From Nemertoderma westbladi (lineage: Eukaryota > Xenacoelomorpha > Nemertodermatida > Nemertodermatidae): a stretch of DNA of 40,301 bases. Shown here one piece after another: positions 29,522 through 40,301 of this stretch; position 1 is the stretch's first letter, and each line of letters begins with the position of its first letter. The translations under genes were made by a program, and so were the position numbers. The notes under the pieces were generated by a model. The model was not told the origin of the DNA and made no database searches. It was given only the letters and a program-made list of their open reading frames with translations. The DNA is taken from NCBI GenBank assembly GCA_032718475.1, contig JAUCBJ010001754.1:1-40301 (forward strand), in the 5' to 3' direction.

Positions 29522-29931
29522 TATCTGGCGGTCACAATAGAAATAGACCTATTGCCTAAATTTTTAAATATATTTCAAGATTGCGCGAAGGCCCTGAAAT
29601 GTATAGCATTTCAGGAAAAAATAAACATTCAAATAACAACTTTTATTTTATATTAAGTTTAATGTGTATAGTGGCACATTTTAATATCGAAAAAAGCAAT
29701 AAAATTTAGAAACACCAACTAATACTGAACTTAAAAATAATTTTCAACTTTTCCAAATTTTTTATCCGCTCAACCAAACCTTGCCGCATACCTTATCCCA
29801 TAACTCGAGAACTAAAATGGAAAAACCCCGTGGATATTTGAAATATTCTGAAAATTCTATATTTAGAAGGCCAATAAAATAAAATTTGACGAATATGGCA
29901 ATAGGTCCTTTTCTATTGTCACCGCCACATA
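29522..29931. mobile_element. MITE-like element, 35-bp inverted repeats
   Basis: TATCTGGCGGTCACAATAGA...GACCTATTGCC (29522-29556) and its mirror at 29897-29931 differ at about 4 of 35 positions. The 410-bp body is AT-rich and non-coding. No certain target duplication is seen (TAT-like bases on both sides). It lies directly upstream of the minus-strand small gene and contains that gene's TATA-like box. Confidence 0.7.
29561..29575 (-). promoter_or_regulatory. TATA-like box for the minus-strand small gene
   Basis: On the minus strand AAATATATTTAAAAA lies about 80-90 bases upstream of the ATG at 29483, which would leave a 5' UTR of some 50-60 bases. The box is inside the left part of the MITE-like element. 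AT-rich surroundings make this a weak call. Confidence 0.3.
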
Positions 29932-30147
29932 TTGAAGGCTTTAGGATAGAAAATGAGTTTACCCAGAGCCAGAGAGGTGTTGATTAGTGGAACGCCGGCA
30001 CGTACCGTTTCTTTTACCTTTCACATCCGAATAAAATAATGTTGAAATATAAAATCGGTATAAATGTGTTCGCGCTTTTGATCTCAGCGTGTTTGATCGG
30101 TAAATATTTTAGTCAAAACGCTCTCAAATTTGTTTTAAAAACAGTAT
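29932..30147. other. Intergenic DNA before the 23-bp array
   Basis: Unique sequence with no recognised gene. The short frame starting at 30039 runs into the minisatellite and is not considered real. Confidence 0.5.
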
Positions 30148-30560
30148 CATTTATTTTGTACGATCTTTGCCATTTATGTTGTGAGGTCTTTGTCACTTAT
30201 TTTGTGAGGTTTTTGCCATTTATGTTGTGAGGTATTTGTCATTTATTTTGTGAGGTATTTGCCTTTATGTTGTGAGGTCTTTGTAATTTATTTTATAAGA
30301 TCTTTGCCATTTATGTTGTAAGGTCTTTGTCATTTATTTTGTGAGGTCTTTGTCATTTATTTTGTGAGGTCTTTGTCATTTAATTTGTGAGATCTTTGTC
30401 ATTTATTTTGTGAGGTCTTTGCCATTTATGTTGTGAGGTATTTGTCATTTATTTTGTGAGGTATTTGCCTTTATGTTGTGAGGTCTTTGTAATTTATTTT
30501 ATAAGATCTTTGCCATTTATGTTGTAAGGTCTTTGTCATTTATTTTGTGAGGTCTTTGTC
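30148..30560. repeat. Diverged leading edge of the 23-bp array with 206-bp block repeat
   Basis: Units with GTATTTGCCTTTATG, GTAATTTATTTTATAAG and TTGTAAGG appear as a series twice (30261 and 30467, offset about 206 bp, i.e. nine units less one base). Diversity is highest at this edge, as expected where unequal exchange is least effective. Confidence 0.75.
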
Positions 30561-32129
30561 ATTTATTTTGTGAGGTCTTTGTCATTTAATTTGTGAGATC
30601 TTTGTCATTTATGTTGTGAGACCTTTGTCATTTATTTTGTGAGGTCTTTGTAATTTATTTTGTGAGGTCTTTGTCATTTATTTTGTGAGGTCTTTGTCAT
30701 TTATTTTGTGAGGTCTTTGCCATTTATTTTGTGAGGTCTTTGTCATTTATTTTGTGAGACCTTTGTCATTTATTTTGTGAGACCTTTGTCATTTATGTTG
30801 TGAGGTCTTTGTCATTTATTTTGTGAGGTCTTTGTCATTTATTTTGTGAGGTCTTTGTCATTTAATTTGTGAGATCTTTGTCATTTATTTTGTGAGATCT
30901 TTGTCATTTATTTTGTGAGGTCTTTGTCATTTATTTTGTACGATCTTTGTCATTTATTTTGTGAGGTCTTTGTCATTTATTTTGTGAGATCTTTGTCATT
31001 TATGTTGTGAGGTCTTTGTCATTTATTTTGTGAGGTCTTTGTCATTTATTTTGTGAGGTCTTTGTCATTTAATTTGTGAGATATTTGTCATTTATTTTGT
31101 GAGATCTTTGTCATTTATCTTGTAAGGTGTTTGTCATTTATTTTGTGAGGTCTTTGTCATTTAATTTGTGAGATCTTTGTCATTTATTTTGTGAGGTCTT
31201 TGTCATTTAATTTGTGAGATCTTTGTCATTTATTTTGTGAGATCTTTGTCATTTATTTTGTGAGGTCTTTGTCATTTATTTTGTACGATCTTTGTCATTT
31301 ATTTTGTGAGGTCTTTGTCATTTATTTTGTGAGATCTTTGTCATTTATGTTGTGAGGTCTTTGTCATTTATTTTGTGAGGTCTTTGTCATTTATTTTGTG
31401 AGGTCTTTGTCATTTAATTTGTGAGATATTTGTCATTTATTTTGTGAGATCTTTGTCATTTATCTTGTAAGGTGTTTGTCATTTATTTTGTGAGGTCTTT
31501 GTCATTTAATTTGTGAGATCTTTGTCATTTATTTTGTGAGGTCTTTGTCATTTAATTTGTGAGATCTTTGTCATTTATTTTGTGAGGTCTTTGTCATTTA
31601 TTTTGTGAGGTCTTTGTCATTTATTTTGTGAGGTCTTTGTCATTTATTTTGTGAGGTCTTTGTCATTTATTTTGTGAGACCTTTGTCATTTATTTTGTAC
31701 GATCTTTGTCATTTATTTTGTGAGGTATTTGTCATTTATTTTGTGAGGTCTTTGTCATTTATTTTCTGAGATCTTTGTCATTTATTTTGTGAGGTCTTTG
31801 TCATTTATTTTGTGAGGTCTTTGTCATTTATTTTGTGATGAGGTCTTTGTCATTTATTTTGTGAGGTCTTTGTCATTTATTTTGTGAGGTCTTTGTCATT
31901 TATGTTGTGAGGTCTTTGTCATTTATTTTGTGAGGTCTTTGTCATTTATTTTGTGAGGTCTTTGTCATTTATTTTCTGAGATCTTTGTCATTTATTTTGT
32001 GAGGTCTTTGTCATTTATTTTGTGAGGTCTTTGTCATTTATTTTGTGATGAGGTCTTTGTCATTTATTTTGTGAGGTCTTTGTCATTTATTTTGTGAGGT
32101 CTTTGTCATTTATGTTGTGAGGTCTTTGT

Positions 32130-35100
32130 CATTTATTTTATAAGATCTTTGTCATTTAATTTGTGAGATCTTTGTCATTTATTTTGTACGATCTTTGTCA
32201 TTTATTTTGTGAGGTCTTTGTCATTTATTTTGTGAGGTCTTTGTCATTTATTTTGTGAGGTCTTTGTCATTTATTTTGTGAGGTCTTTGTCATTTATTTT
32301 GTGAGGTCTTTGTCATTTATTTTGTGAGGTCTTTGTCATTTATTTTGCGAGGTCTTTGTCATTTATTTTGTGAGGTCTTTGTCATTTATTTTGTGAGGTC
32401 TTTGTCATTTATTTTGTGAGGTCTTTGTCATTTATTTTGTGAGGTCTTTGTCATTTATTTTGTGAGGTCTTTGTCATTTATTTTGTGAGGTCTTTGTCAT
32501 TTATTTTGTGAGACCTTTGTCATTTATTTTGTGAGGTCTTTGTCATTTATTTTGTGAGGTCTTTGTCATTTATTTTGTGAGGTCTTTGTCATTTATTTTG
32601 TGAGGTCTTTGTCATTTATTTTGTGAGGTCTTTGTCATTTATTTTGTGAGGTCTTTGTCATTTATTTTGTGAGACCTTTGTCATTTATTTTGTGAGGTCT
32701 TTGTCATTTATTTTGTGAGGTCTTTGTCATTTATTTTGTGACGTCTTTGTCATTTATTTTGCGAGGTCTTTGTCATTTATTTTGTGAGGTCTTTGTCATT
32801 TATTTTGTGAGGTCTTTGTCATTTATTTTGTGAGGTCTTTGTCATTTATTTTGTGAGGTCTTTGTCATTTATTTTGTGAGGTCTTTGTCATTTATTTTGC
32901 GAGGTCTTTGTCATTTATTTTGTGAGGTCTTTGTCATTTATTTTGTGAGGTCTTTGTCATTTATTTTGTGAGGTCTTTGTCATTTATTTTGTGAGGTCTT
33001 TGTCATTTATTTTGTGAGGTCTTTGTCATTTATTTTGTGAGGTCTTTGTCATTTATTTTGTGAGACCTTTGTCATTTATTTTGTGAGGTCTTTGTCATTT
33101 ATTTTGTGAGGTCTTTGTCATTTATTTTGTGAGGTCTTTGTCATTTATTTTGTGAGGTCTTTGTCATTTATTTTGCGAGGTCTTTGTCATTTATTTTGCG
33201 AGGTCTTTGTCATTTATTTTGTGAGGTCTTTGTCATTTATTTTGTGAGGTCTTTGTCATTTATTTTGTGAGGTCTTTGTCATTTATTTTGCGAGGTCTTT
33301 GTCATTTATTTTGTGAGGTGTTTGTCATTTATTTTGTGAGGTCTTTGTCATTTATTTTGTGAGGTCTTTGTCATTTATTTTGTGAGGTCTTTGTCATTTA
33401 TTTTGTGAGGTCTTTGTCATTTATTTTGCGAGGTCTTTGTCATTTATTTTGTGAGGTCTTTGTCATTTATTTTGTGAGGTCTTTGTCATTTAATTTGTGA
33501 GGTCTTTGTCATTTATTTTGTGAGGTCTTTGTCATTTATGTTGTGAGATCTTTGTCATTTATTTTGTGAGACCTAGTTGTCATTTATGTTGTGAGGTCTT
33601 TGTCATTTATTTTGTGAGGTCTTTGTCATTTATTTTGTGAGGTCTTTGTCATTTAATTTGTGAGATCTTTGTCATTTATTTTGTGAGATCTTTGTCATTT
33701 ATTTTGTGAGGTCTTTGTCATTTAATTTGTGAGATCTTTGTCATTTATTTTGTGAGGTCTTTGTCATTTATTTTGTGAGACCTTTGTCATTTATTTTGTG
33801 AGACCTTTGTCATTTATGTTGTGAGGTCTTTGTCATTTATTTTGTGAGGTCATTGTCATTTAATTTGTGTGATCTTTGTCATTTATTTTGTACGATCTTT
33901 GTCATTTATTTTGTGAGGTCTTTGTCATTTATTTTGTGAGGTCTTTGTCATTTATTTTGTGAGGTCTTTGTCATTTATTTTGTGAGGTCTTTGTCATTTA
34001 TTTTGCGAGGTCTTTGTCATTTATTTTGTGAGGTCTTTGTCATTTATTTTGTGAGGTCTTTGTCATTTATTTTGTGAGGTCTTTGTCATTTATTTTGTGA
34101 GGTCTTTGTCATTTATTTTGTGAGGTCTTTGTCATTTATTTTGTGAGGTCTTTGTCATGAGGTCTTTGTCATTTATTTTGTGAGATCTTTGTCATTTATT
34201 TTATGAGGTATTTGTCATTTATTTTGTGAGGTCTTTGTCGTTTATTTGGTGAGACCTTTGTCATTTATGTTGTGAGACCTTTGTCATTTATGTTGTGAGG
34301 TCTTTGTCATTTATTTTGTGAGGTCTTTGTCATTTATTTTGTGAGGTCTTTGTCATTTAATTTGTGAGATCTTTGTCATTTATTTTGTACGATCTTTGTC
34401 ATTTATTTTGTGAGGTCTTTGTCATTTATTTTGTGAGGTCTTTGTCATTTAATTTGTGAGGTCTTTGTCATTTATTTTGTGAGGTCTTTGTCATTTATTT
34501 TGTGAGGTCTTTGTCATTTATTTTGTGAGGTCTTTGTCATTTATTTTGTGAGGTCTTTGTCATTTATTTTGTGAGGTCTTTGTCATTTATTTTGTGAGGT
34601 CTTTGTCATTTATTTTGTGAGGTCTTTGTCATTTATTTTGTGAGGTCTTTGTCATTTATTTTGTGAGGTCTTTGTCATTTATTTTGTGAGGTCTTTGTCA
34701 TTTATTTTGTGAGGTCTTTGTCATTTATTTTGTGAGGTCTTTGTCATGAGGTCTTTGTCATTTATTTTGTGAGGTCTTTGTCATTTATTTTGTGAGGTCT
34801 TTGTCATTTATTTTGTGAGGTCTTTGTCATTTAATTTGTGAGATCTTTGTCATTTATTTTGTGAGGTCTTTGTCATTTATTTTGTGAGGTCTTTGTCATT
34901 TATTTTGTGAGGTCTTTGTCATTTATTTTGTGAGGTCTTTGTCATTTATTTTGTGAGGTCTTTGTCATTTATTTTGTGAGGTCTTTGTCATTTATTTTGT
35001 GAGGTCTTTGTCATGAGGTCTTTGTCATTTATTTTGTGAGGTCTTTGTCATTTATTTTGTGAGGTCTTTGTCATTTATTTTGTGAGGTCTTTGTCATTTA

Positions 35101-38100
35101 ATTTGTGAGATCTTTGCCATTTATTTTGTGAGGTCTTTGTCATTTATTTTGTGAGGTCTTTGTCATTTATTTTGTGAGGTCTTTGTCATTTATTTTGTGA
35201 GGTCTTTGTCATTTATTTTGTGAGGTCTTTGTCATTTAATTTGTGAGATCTTTGTCATTTATTTTGTACGATCTTTGTCATTTATTTTGTGAGGTCTTTG
35301 TCATTTATTTTGTGAGGTCTTTGTCATTTAATTTGTGAGATCTTTGTCATTTATTTTGTACGATCTTTGTCATTTATTTTGTGAGGTCTTTGTCATTTAT
35401 TTTGTGAGGTCTTTGTCATTTATTTTGTGAGGTCTTTGTCATTTATTTTGTGAGGTCTTTGTCATTTATTTTGTGAGGTCTTTGTCATTTATTTTGTGAG
35501 GTCTTTGTCATTTATTTTGTGAGGTCTTTGTCATTTATTTTGTGAGGTCTTTGTCATTTATGTTGTGAGGTCTTTGTCATTTATTTTGTGAGTTCTTTGT
35601 CATTTATTTTGTGAGGTCTTTGTCATTTATTTTGTGAGGTCTTTGTCATTTATTTTGTGAGGTCTTTGTCATTTATTTTGTGAGGTCTTTGTCATTTATT
35701 TTGTGAGGTCTTTGTCATTTATTTTGTGAGGTCTTTGTCATTTAATTTGTGAGATCTTTGTCATTTATTTTGTGAGGTCTTTGTCATGAGGTCTTTGTCA
35801 TTTATTTTGTGAGGTCTTTGTCATTTATTTTGTGAGGTCTTTGTCATTTATTTTGTGAGGTCTTTGTCATTTATTTTGTGAGGTCTTTGTCATTTATTTT
35901 GTGAGGTCTTTGTCATTTATTTTGTGAGGTCTTTGTCATTTATTTTGTGAGGTCTTTGTCATTTAATTTGTGAGATCTTTGTCATTTATTTTGTGAGGTC
36001 TTTGTCATGAGGTCTTTGTCATTTATTTTGTGAGGTCTTTGTCATTTATTTTGTGAGGTCTTTGTCATTTATTTTGTGAGGTCTTTGTCATTTATTTTGT
36101 GAGGTCTTTGTCATTTATTTTGTGAGGTCTTTGTCATTTATTTTGTGAGGTCTTTGTCATTTATTTTGTGAGGTCTTTGTCATTTATTTTGTGAGGTCTT
36201 TGTCATTTATTTTGTGAGGTCTTTGTCATTTATTTTGTGAGGTCTTTGTCATTTATTTTGTGAGGTCTTTGTCATTTATTTTGTGAGGTCTTTGTCATTT
36301 AATTTGTGAGATCTTTGTCATTTATTTTGTGAGGTCTTTGTCATGAGGTCTTTGTCATTTATTTTGTGAGGTCTTTGTCATTTATTTTGTGAGGTCTTTG
36401 TCATTTATTTTGTGAGGTCTTTGTCATTTAATTTGTGAGATCTTTGCCATTTATTTTGTGAGGTCTTTGTCAATTATTTTGTGAGGTCTTTGTCATTTAA
36501 TTTGTGAGATCTTTGTCATTTATTTTGTACGATCTTTGTCATTTATTTTGTGAGGTCTTTGTCATGAGGTCTTTGTCATTTATTTTGTGAGGTCTTTGTC
36601 ATTTATTTTGTGAGGTCTTTGTCATTTATTTTGTGAGGTCTTTGTCATTTATTTTGCGAGGTCTTTGTCATTTAATTTGTGAGATCTTTGCCATTTATTT
36701 TGTGAGGTCTTTGTCATTTATTTTGTGAGGTCTTTGTCATTTAATTTGTGAGATCTTTGTCATTTATTTTGTACGATCTTTGTCATTTATTTTGTGAGGT
36801 CTTTGTCATTTATTTTGTGAGGTCTTTGTCATTTATTTTGTGAGGTCTTTGTCATGAGGTCTTTGTCATTTATTTTGTGAGGTCTTTGTCATTTATTTTG
36901 TGAGGTCTTTGTCATTTATTTTGTGAGGTCTTTGTCATTTAATTTGTGAGATCTTTGCCATTTATTTTGTGAGGTCTTTGTCATTTATTTTGTGAGGTCT
37001 TTGTCATTTAATTTGTGAGATCTTTGTCATTTATTTTGTACGATCTTTGTCATTTATTTTGTGAGGTCTTTGTCATTTATTTTGTGAGGTCTTTGTCATT
37101 TATTTTGTGAGGTCTTTGTCATTTATTTTGTGAGGTCTTTGTCATTTATTTTGTGAGGTCTTTGTCATTTATTTTGTGAGGTCTTTGTCATTTATTTTGT
37201 GAGGTCTTTGTCATTTATTTTGTGAGGTCTTTATCATGAGGTCTTTGTCATTTATTTTGTGAGGTCTTTGTCATTTATTTTGTACGATCTTTGTCATTTA
37301 TTTTGTGAGGTCTTTGTCATTTATTTTGTGAGGTCTTTGTCATTTATTTTGTGAGGTCTTTGTCATTTATTTTGTGAGATCTTTGTCATTTATTTTGTGA
37401 GGTCTTTGTCATTTATTTTGTGAGGTCTTTGTCATTTATTTTGTGAGGTCTTTGTCATTTATTTTGCGAGGTCTTTGTCATTTATTTTGTGAGGTCTTTG
37501 TCATTTATTTTGTGAGGTCTTTGTCATTTATTTTGTGAGGTCTTTGTCATTTATTTTGTGAGGTCTTTGTCATTTATTTTGTGAGGTCTTTGTCATTTAT
37601 TTTGTGAGGTCTTTGTCATTTATTTTGTGAGACCTTTGTCATTTATTTTGTGAGGTCTTTGTCATTTATTTTGTGAGGTCTTTGTCATTTATTTTGTGAG
37701 GTCTTTGTCATTTATTTTGTGAGGTCTTTGTCATTTATTTTGTGAGGTCTTTGTCATTTATTTTGTGAGGTCTTTGTCATTTATTTTGTGAGACCTTTGT
37801 CATTTATTTTGTGAGGTCTTTGTCATTTATTTTGTGAGGTCTTTGTCATTTATTTTGTGACGTCTTTGTCATTTATTTTGCGAGGTCTTTGTCATTTATT
37901 TTGTGAGGTCTTTGTCATTTATTTTGTGAGGTCTTTGTCATTTATTTTGTGAGGTCTTTGTCATTTATTTTGTGAGGTCTTTGTCATTTATTTTGTGAGG
38001 TCTTTGTCATTTATTTTGCGAGGTCTTTGTCATTTATTTTGTGAGGTCTTTGTCATTTATTTTGTGAGGTCTTTGTCATTTATTTTGTGAGGTCTTTGTC

Positions 38101-39800
38101 ATTTATTTTGTGAGGTCTTTGTCATTTATTTTGTGAGGTCTTTGTCATTTATTTTGTGAGGTCTTTGTCATTTATTTTGTGAGACCTTTGTCATTTATTT
38201 TGTGAGGTCTTTGTCATTTATTTTGTGAGGTCTTTGTCATTTATTTTGTGAGGTCTTTGTCATTTATTTTGTGAGGTCTTTGTCATTTATTTTGCGAGGT
38301 CTTTGTCATTTATTTTGCGAGGTCTTTGTCATTTATTTTGTGAGGTCTTTGTCATTTATTTTGTGAGGTCTTTGTCATTTATTTTGTGAGGTCTTTGTCA
38401 TTTATTTTGCGAGGTCTTTGTCATTTATTTTGTGAGGTCTTTGTCATTTATTTTGTGAGGTCTTTGTCATTTATTTTGTGAGGTCTTTGTCATTTATTTT
38501 GTGAGGTCTTTGTCATTTATTTTGTGAGGTCTTTGTCATTTATTTTGCGAGGTCTTTGTCATTTATTTTGTGAGGTCTTTGTCATTTATTTTGTGAGGTC
38601 TTTGTCATTTAATTTGTGAGGTCTTTGTCATTTATTTTGTGAGGTCTTTGTCATTTATGTTGTGAGATCTTTGTCATTTATTTTGTGAGACCTAGTTGTC
38701 ATTTATGTTGTGAGGTCTTTGTCATTTATTTTGTGAGGTCTTTGCCATTTATTTTGTGAGGTCTTTGTCATTTAATTTGTGAGATCTTTGTCATTTATTT
38801 TGTGAGATCTTTGTCATTTATTTTGTGAGGTCTTTGTCATTTAATTTGTGAGATCTTTGTCATTTATTTTGTGAGGTCTTTGTCATTTATTTTGTGAGAC
38901 CTTTGTCATTTATTTTGTGAGACCTTTGTCATTTATGTTGTGAGGTCTTTGTCATTTATTTTGTGAGGTCTTTGTCATTTAATTTGTGTGATCTTTGTCA
39001 TTTATTTTGTACGATCTTTGTCATTTATTTTGTGAGGTCTTTGTCATTTATTTTGTGAGGTCTTTGTCATTTATTTTGTGAGGTCTTTGTCATTTATTTT
39101 GTGAGGTCTTTGTCATTTATTTTGTGAGGTCTTTGTCATTTATTTTGCGAGGTCTTTGTCATTTATTTTGTGAGGTCTTTGTCATTTATTTTGTGAGGTC
39201 TTTGTCATTTAATTTGTGAGGTCTTTGTCATTTATTTTGTGAGGTCTTTGTCATTTATGTTGTGAGATCTTTGTCATTTATTTTGTGAGGTCTTTGTCAT
39301 TTATTTTGTGAGGTCTTTGTCATTTATTTTGTGAGGTCTTTGTCATGAGGTCTTTGTCATTTATTTTGTGAGATCTTTGTCATTTATTTTATGAGGTATT
39401 TGTCATTTATTTTGTGAGGTCTTTGTCGTTTATTTGGTGAGACCTTTGTCATTTATGTTGTGAGACCTTTGTCATTTATGTTGTGAGGTCTTTGTCATTT
39501 ATTTTGTGAGGTCTTTGTCATTTATTTTGTGAGGTCTTTGTCATTTAATTTGTGAGATCTTTGTCATTTATTTTGTACGATCTTTGTCATTTATTTTGTG
39601 AGGTCTTTGTCATTTATTTTGTGAGGTCTTTGTCATTTAATTTGTGAGATCTTTGTCATTTATTTTGTACGATCTTTGTCATTTATTTTGTGAGGTCTTT
39701 GTCATTTATTTTGTGAGGTCTTTGTCATTTATTTTGTGAGGTCTTTGTCATTTATTTTGTGAGGTCTTTGTCATTTATTTTGTGAGGTCTTTGTCATTTA
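32130..39800. repeat. About 5.12-kb higher-order duplication inside the 23-bp array
   Basis: Rare variants recur at a constant offset of 5119 bp: GCGAGG at 32347 and 37466, GACGTC at 32740 and 37859, and GACCTAGTTG at 33569 and 38688. Farther right the offset becomes 5188 (GTCTTTGTCG at 34231 and 39419), a gain of exactly three units. At the left edge it is 5096, one unit less. A block of about 2.5 kb has therefore been duplicated recently, with few changes since. Confidence 0.85.
34151..39350. repeat. Shortened 14-bp unit recurring in the 23-bp array
   Basis: A unit lacking TTATTTTGT, giving TTTGTCATGAGGTC, occurs about ten times (near 34155, 34744, 35013, 35785, 36005, 36343, 36563, 36853, 37235, 39345). 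The spacing of about 220 bp recurs twice. One deletion spread by local block amplification is the simplest reading. A different variant with an extra TGA (TGTGATGAGG) occurs near 31847 and 32047. Confidence 0.8.
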
Positions 39801-40301
39801 TTTTGTGAGGTCTTTGTCATTTATTTTGTGAGGTCTTTGTCATTTATTTTGTGAGGTCTTTGTCATTTATTTTGTGAGGTCTTTGTCATTTATTTTGTGA
39901 GGTCTTTGTCATTTATTTTGTGAGGTCTTTGTCATTTATTTTGTGAGGTCTTTGTCATTTATTTTGTGAGGTCTTTGTCATTTATTTTGTGAGGTCTTTG
40001 TCATTTATTTTGTGAGGTCTTTGTCATTTATTTTGTGAGGTCTTTGTCATTTATTTTGTGAGGTCTTTGTCATTTATTTTGTGAGGTCTTTGTCATTTAA
40101 TTTGTGAGATCTTTGCCATTTATTTTGTGAGGTCTTTGTCATTTATTTTGTGAGGTCTTTGTCATTTATTTTGTGAGGTCTTTGTCATTTATTTTGTGAG
40201 GTCTTTGTCATTTATTTTGTGAGGTCTTTGTCATTTATTTTGTGAGGTCTTTGTCATTTATTTTGTGAGGTCTTTGTCATTTATTTTGTGAGGTCTTTGT
40301 C

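Larger units (their letters stand above)
30148..40301. repeat. 23-bp minisatellite, over 10 kb, about 440 copies, open at the window edge
   Basis: Head-to-tail copies of a 23-bp unit with the core GAGGTCTTTGTCATTTA followed by TTTTGT. The plus strand is strongly T-rich with few C. Stops occur in every frame, so it is non-coding. Most variation falls at a few positions: TTATTTT / TTAATTT / TTATGTT, and GTGAGGTC / GTGAGATC / GTGAGACC / GTACGATC / GCGAGGTC. The first 300-400 bp are the most diverged, while the interior is nearly homogeneous. The array continues beyond the window. Confidence 0.97.

Noticed and set aside
30148-40301. Possible coding repeat or telomeric repeat in the 23-bp array
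   Set aside because: The unit length is not a multiple of three and all frames hit stops. The unit is not a TTAGGG-type or other known telomeric repeat.

Overview
The window is eukaryotic, most likely from an invertebrate animal. It has no operons or dense coding. It contains fragments of metazoan-type retroelements: a Ty3/mag-like gag-protease, a LINE reverse transcriptase and a tRNA-derived SINE. It also holds non-autonomous DNA transposons and very long minisatellite arrays. The species cannot be fixed from sequence reading alone; a marine invertebrate is a guess.

Layout. 1-1055: AT-rich DNA with no gene, carrying one inverted relic of a 68-bp satellite. 1056-5172 and 7265-12592: one minisatellite of 58-63-bp units containing KpnI and HpaI sites. 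It is split by a decayed LTR retrotransposon (5173-7264, 5-bp target duplication GGTAC) with a 110-bp 5' LTR, a primer-binding site, a frameshifted gag-protease, and only the last bases of the 3' LTR. 13003-13776: a short TTAA-flanked element with G-run/C-run ends, followed by a fragment of a related element. 14845-15040: a short array of the 68-bp satellite. 17480-18157: a foldback element abutting a LINE reverse-transcriptase ORF (18158-18949 plus 21612-22114). That ORF is split by a 2.65-kb hAT-like element with about 1-kb terminal inverted repeats, and a SINE sits inside the hAT arm. 23284-24010: degenerate repeats sharing a TCTAGCGG motif. 24280-28880: a large inverted duplication holding the main 68-bp array, three strong hairpins, a 0.48-kb insertion and a second TTAA element. 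The undisturbed arm supplies the empty site for that TTAA element. 29181-29483 (minus): the only plausible host gene, a small secreted peptide with a TATA box inside a MITE-like inverted repeat. 30148 to the window end: over 10 kb (about 440 copies) of a 23-bp minisatellite with higher-order duplications.

The window is mainly a record of nested insertions and satellite growth. Readable orders are LINE, then hAT, then SINE; satellite, then LTR element, then loss of the element's 3' half; inverted duplication, then TTAA element. I see no CRISPR array, rRNA, functional tRNA gene or multi-gene system. The less familiar items are the G-run TTAA element family, the candidate prepropeptide at 29.2-29.5 kb, and the CTCF-like motif repeats at 23.3-24.0 kb.
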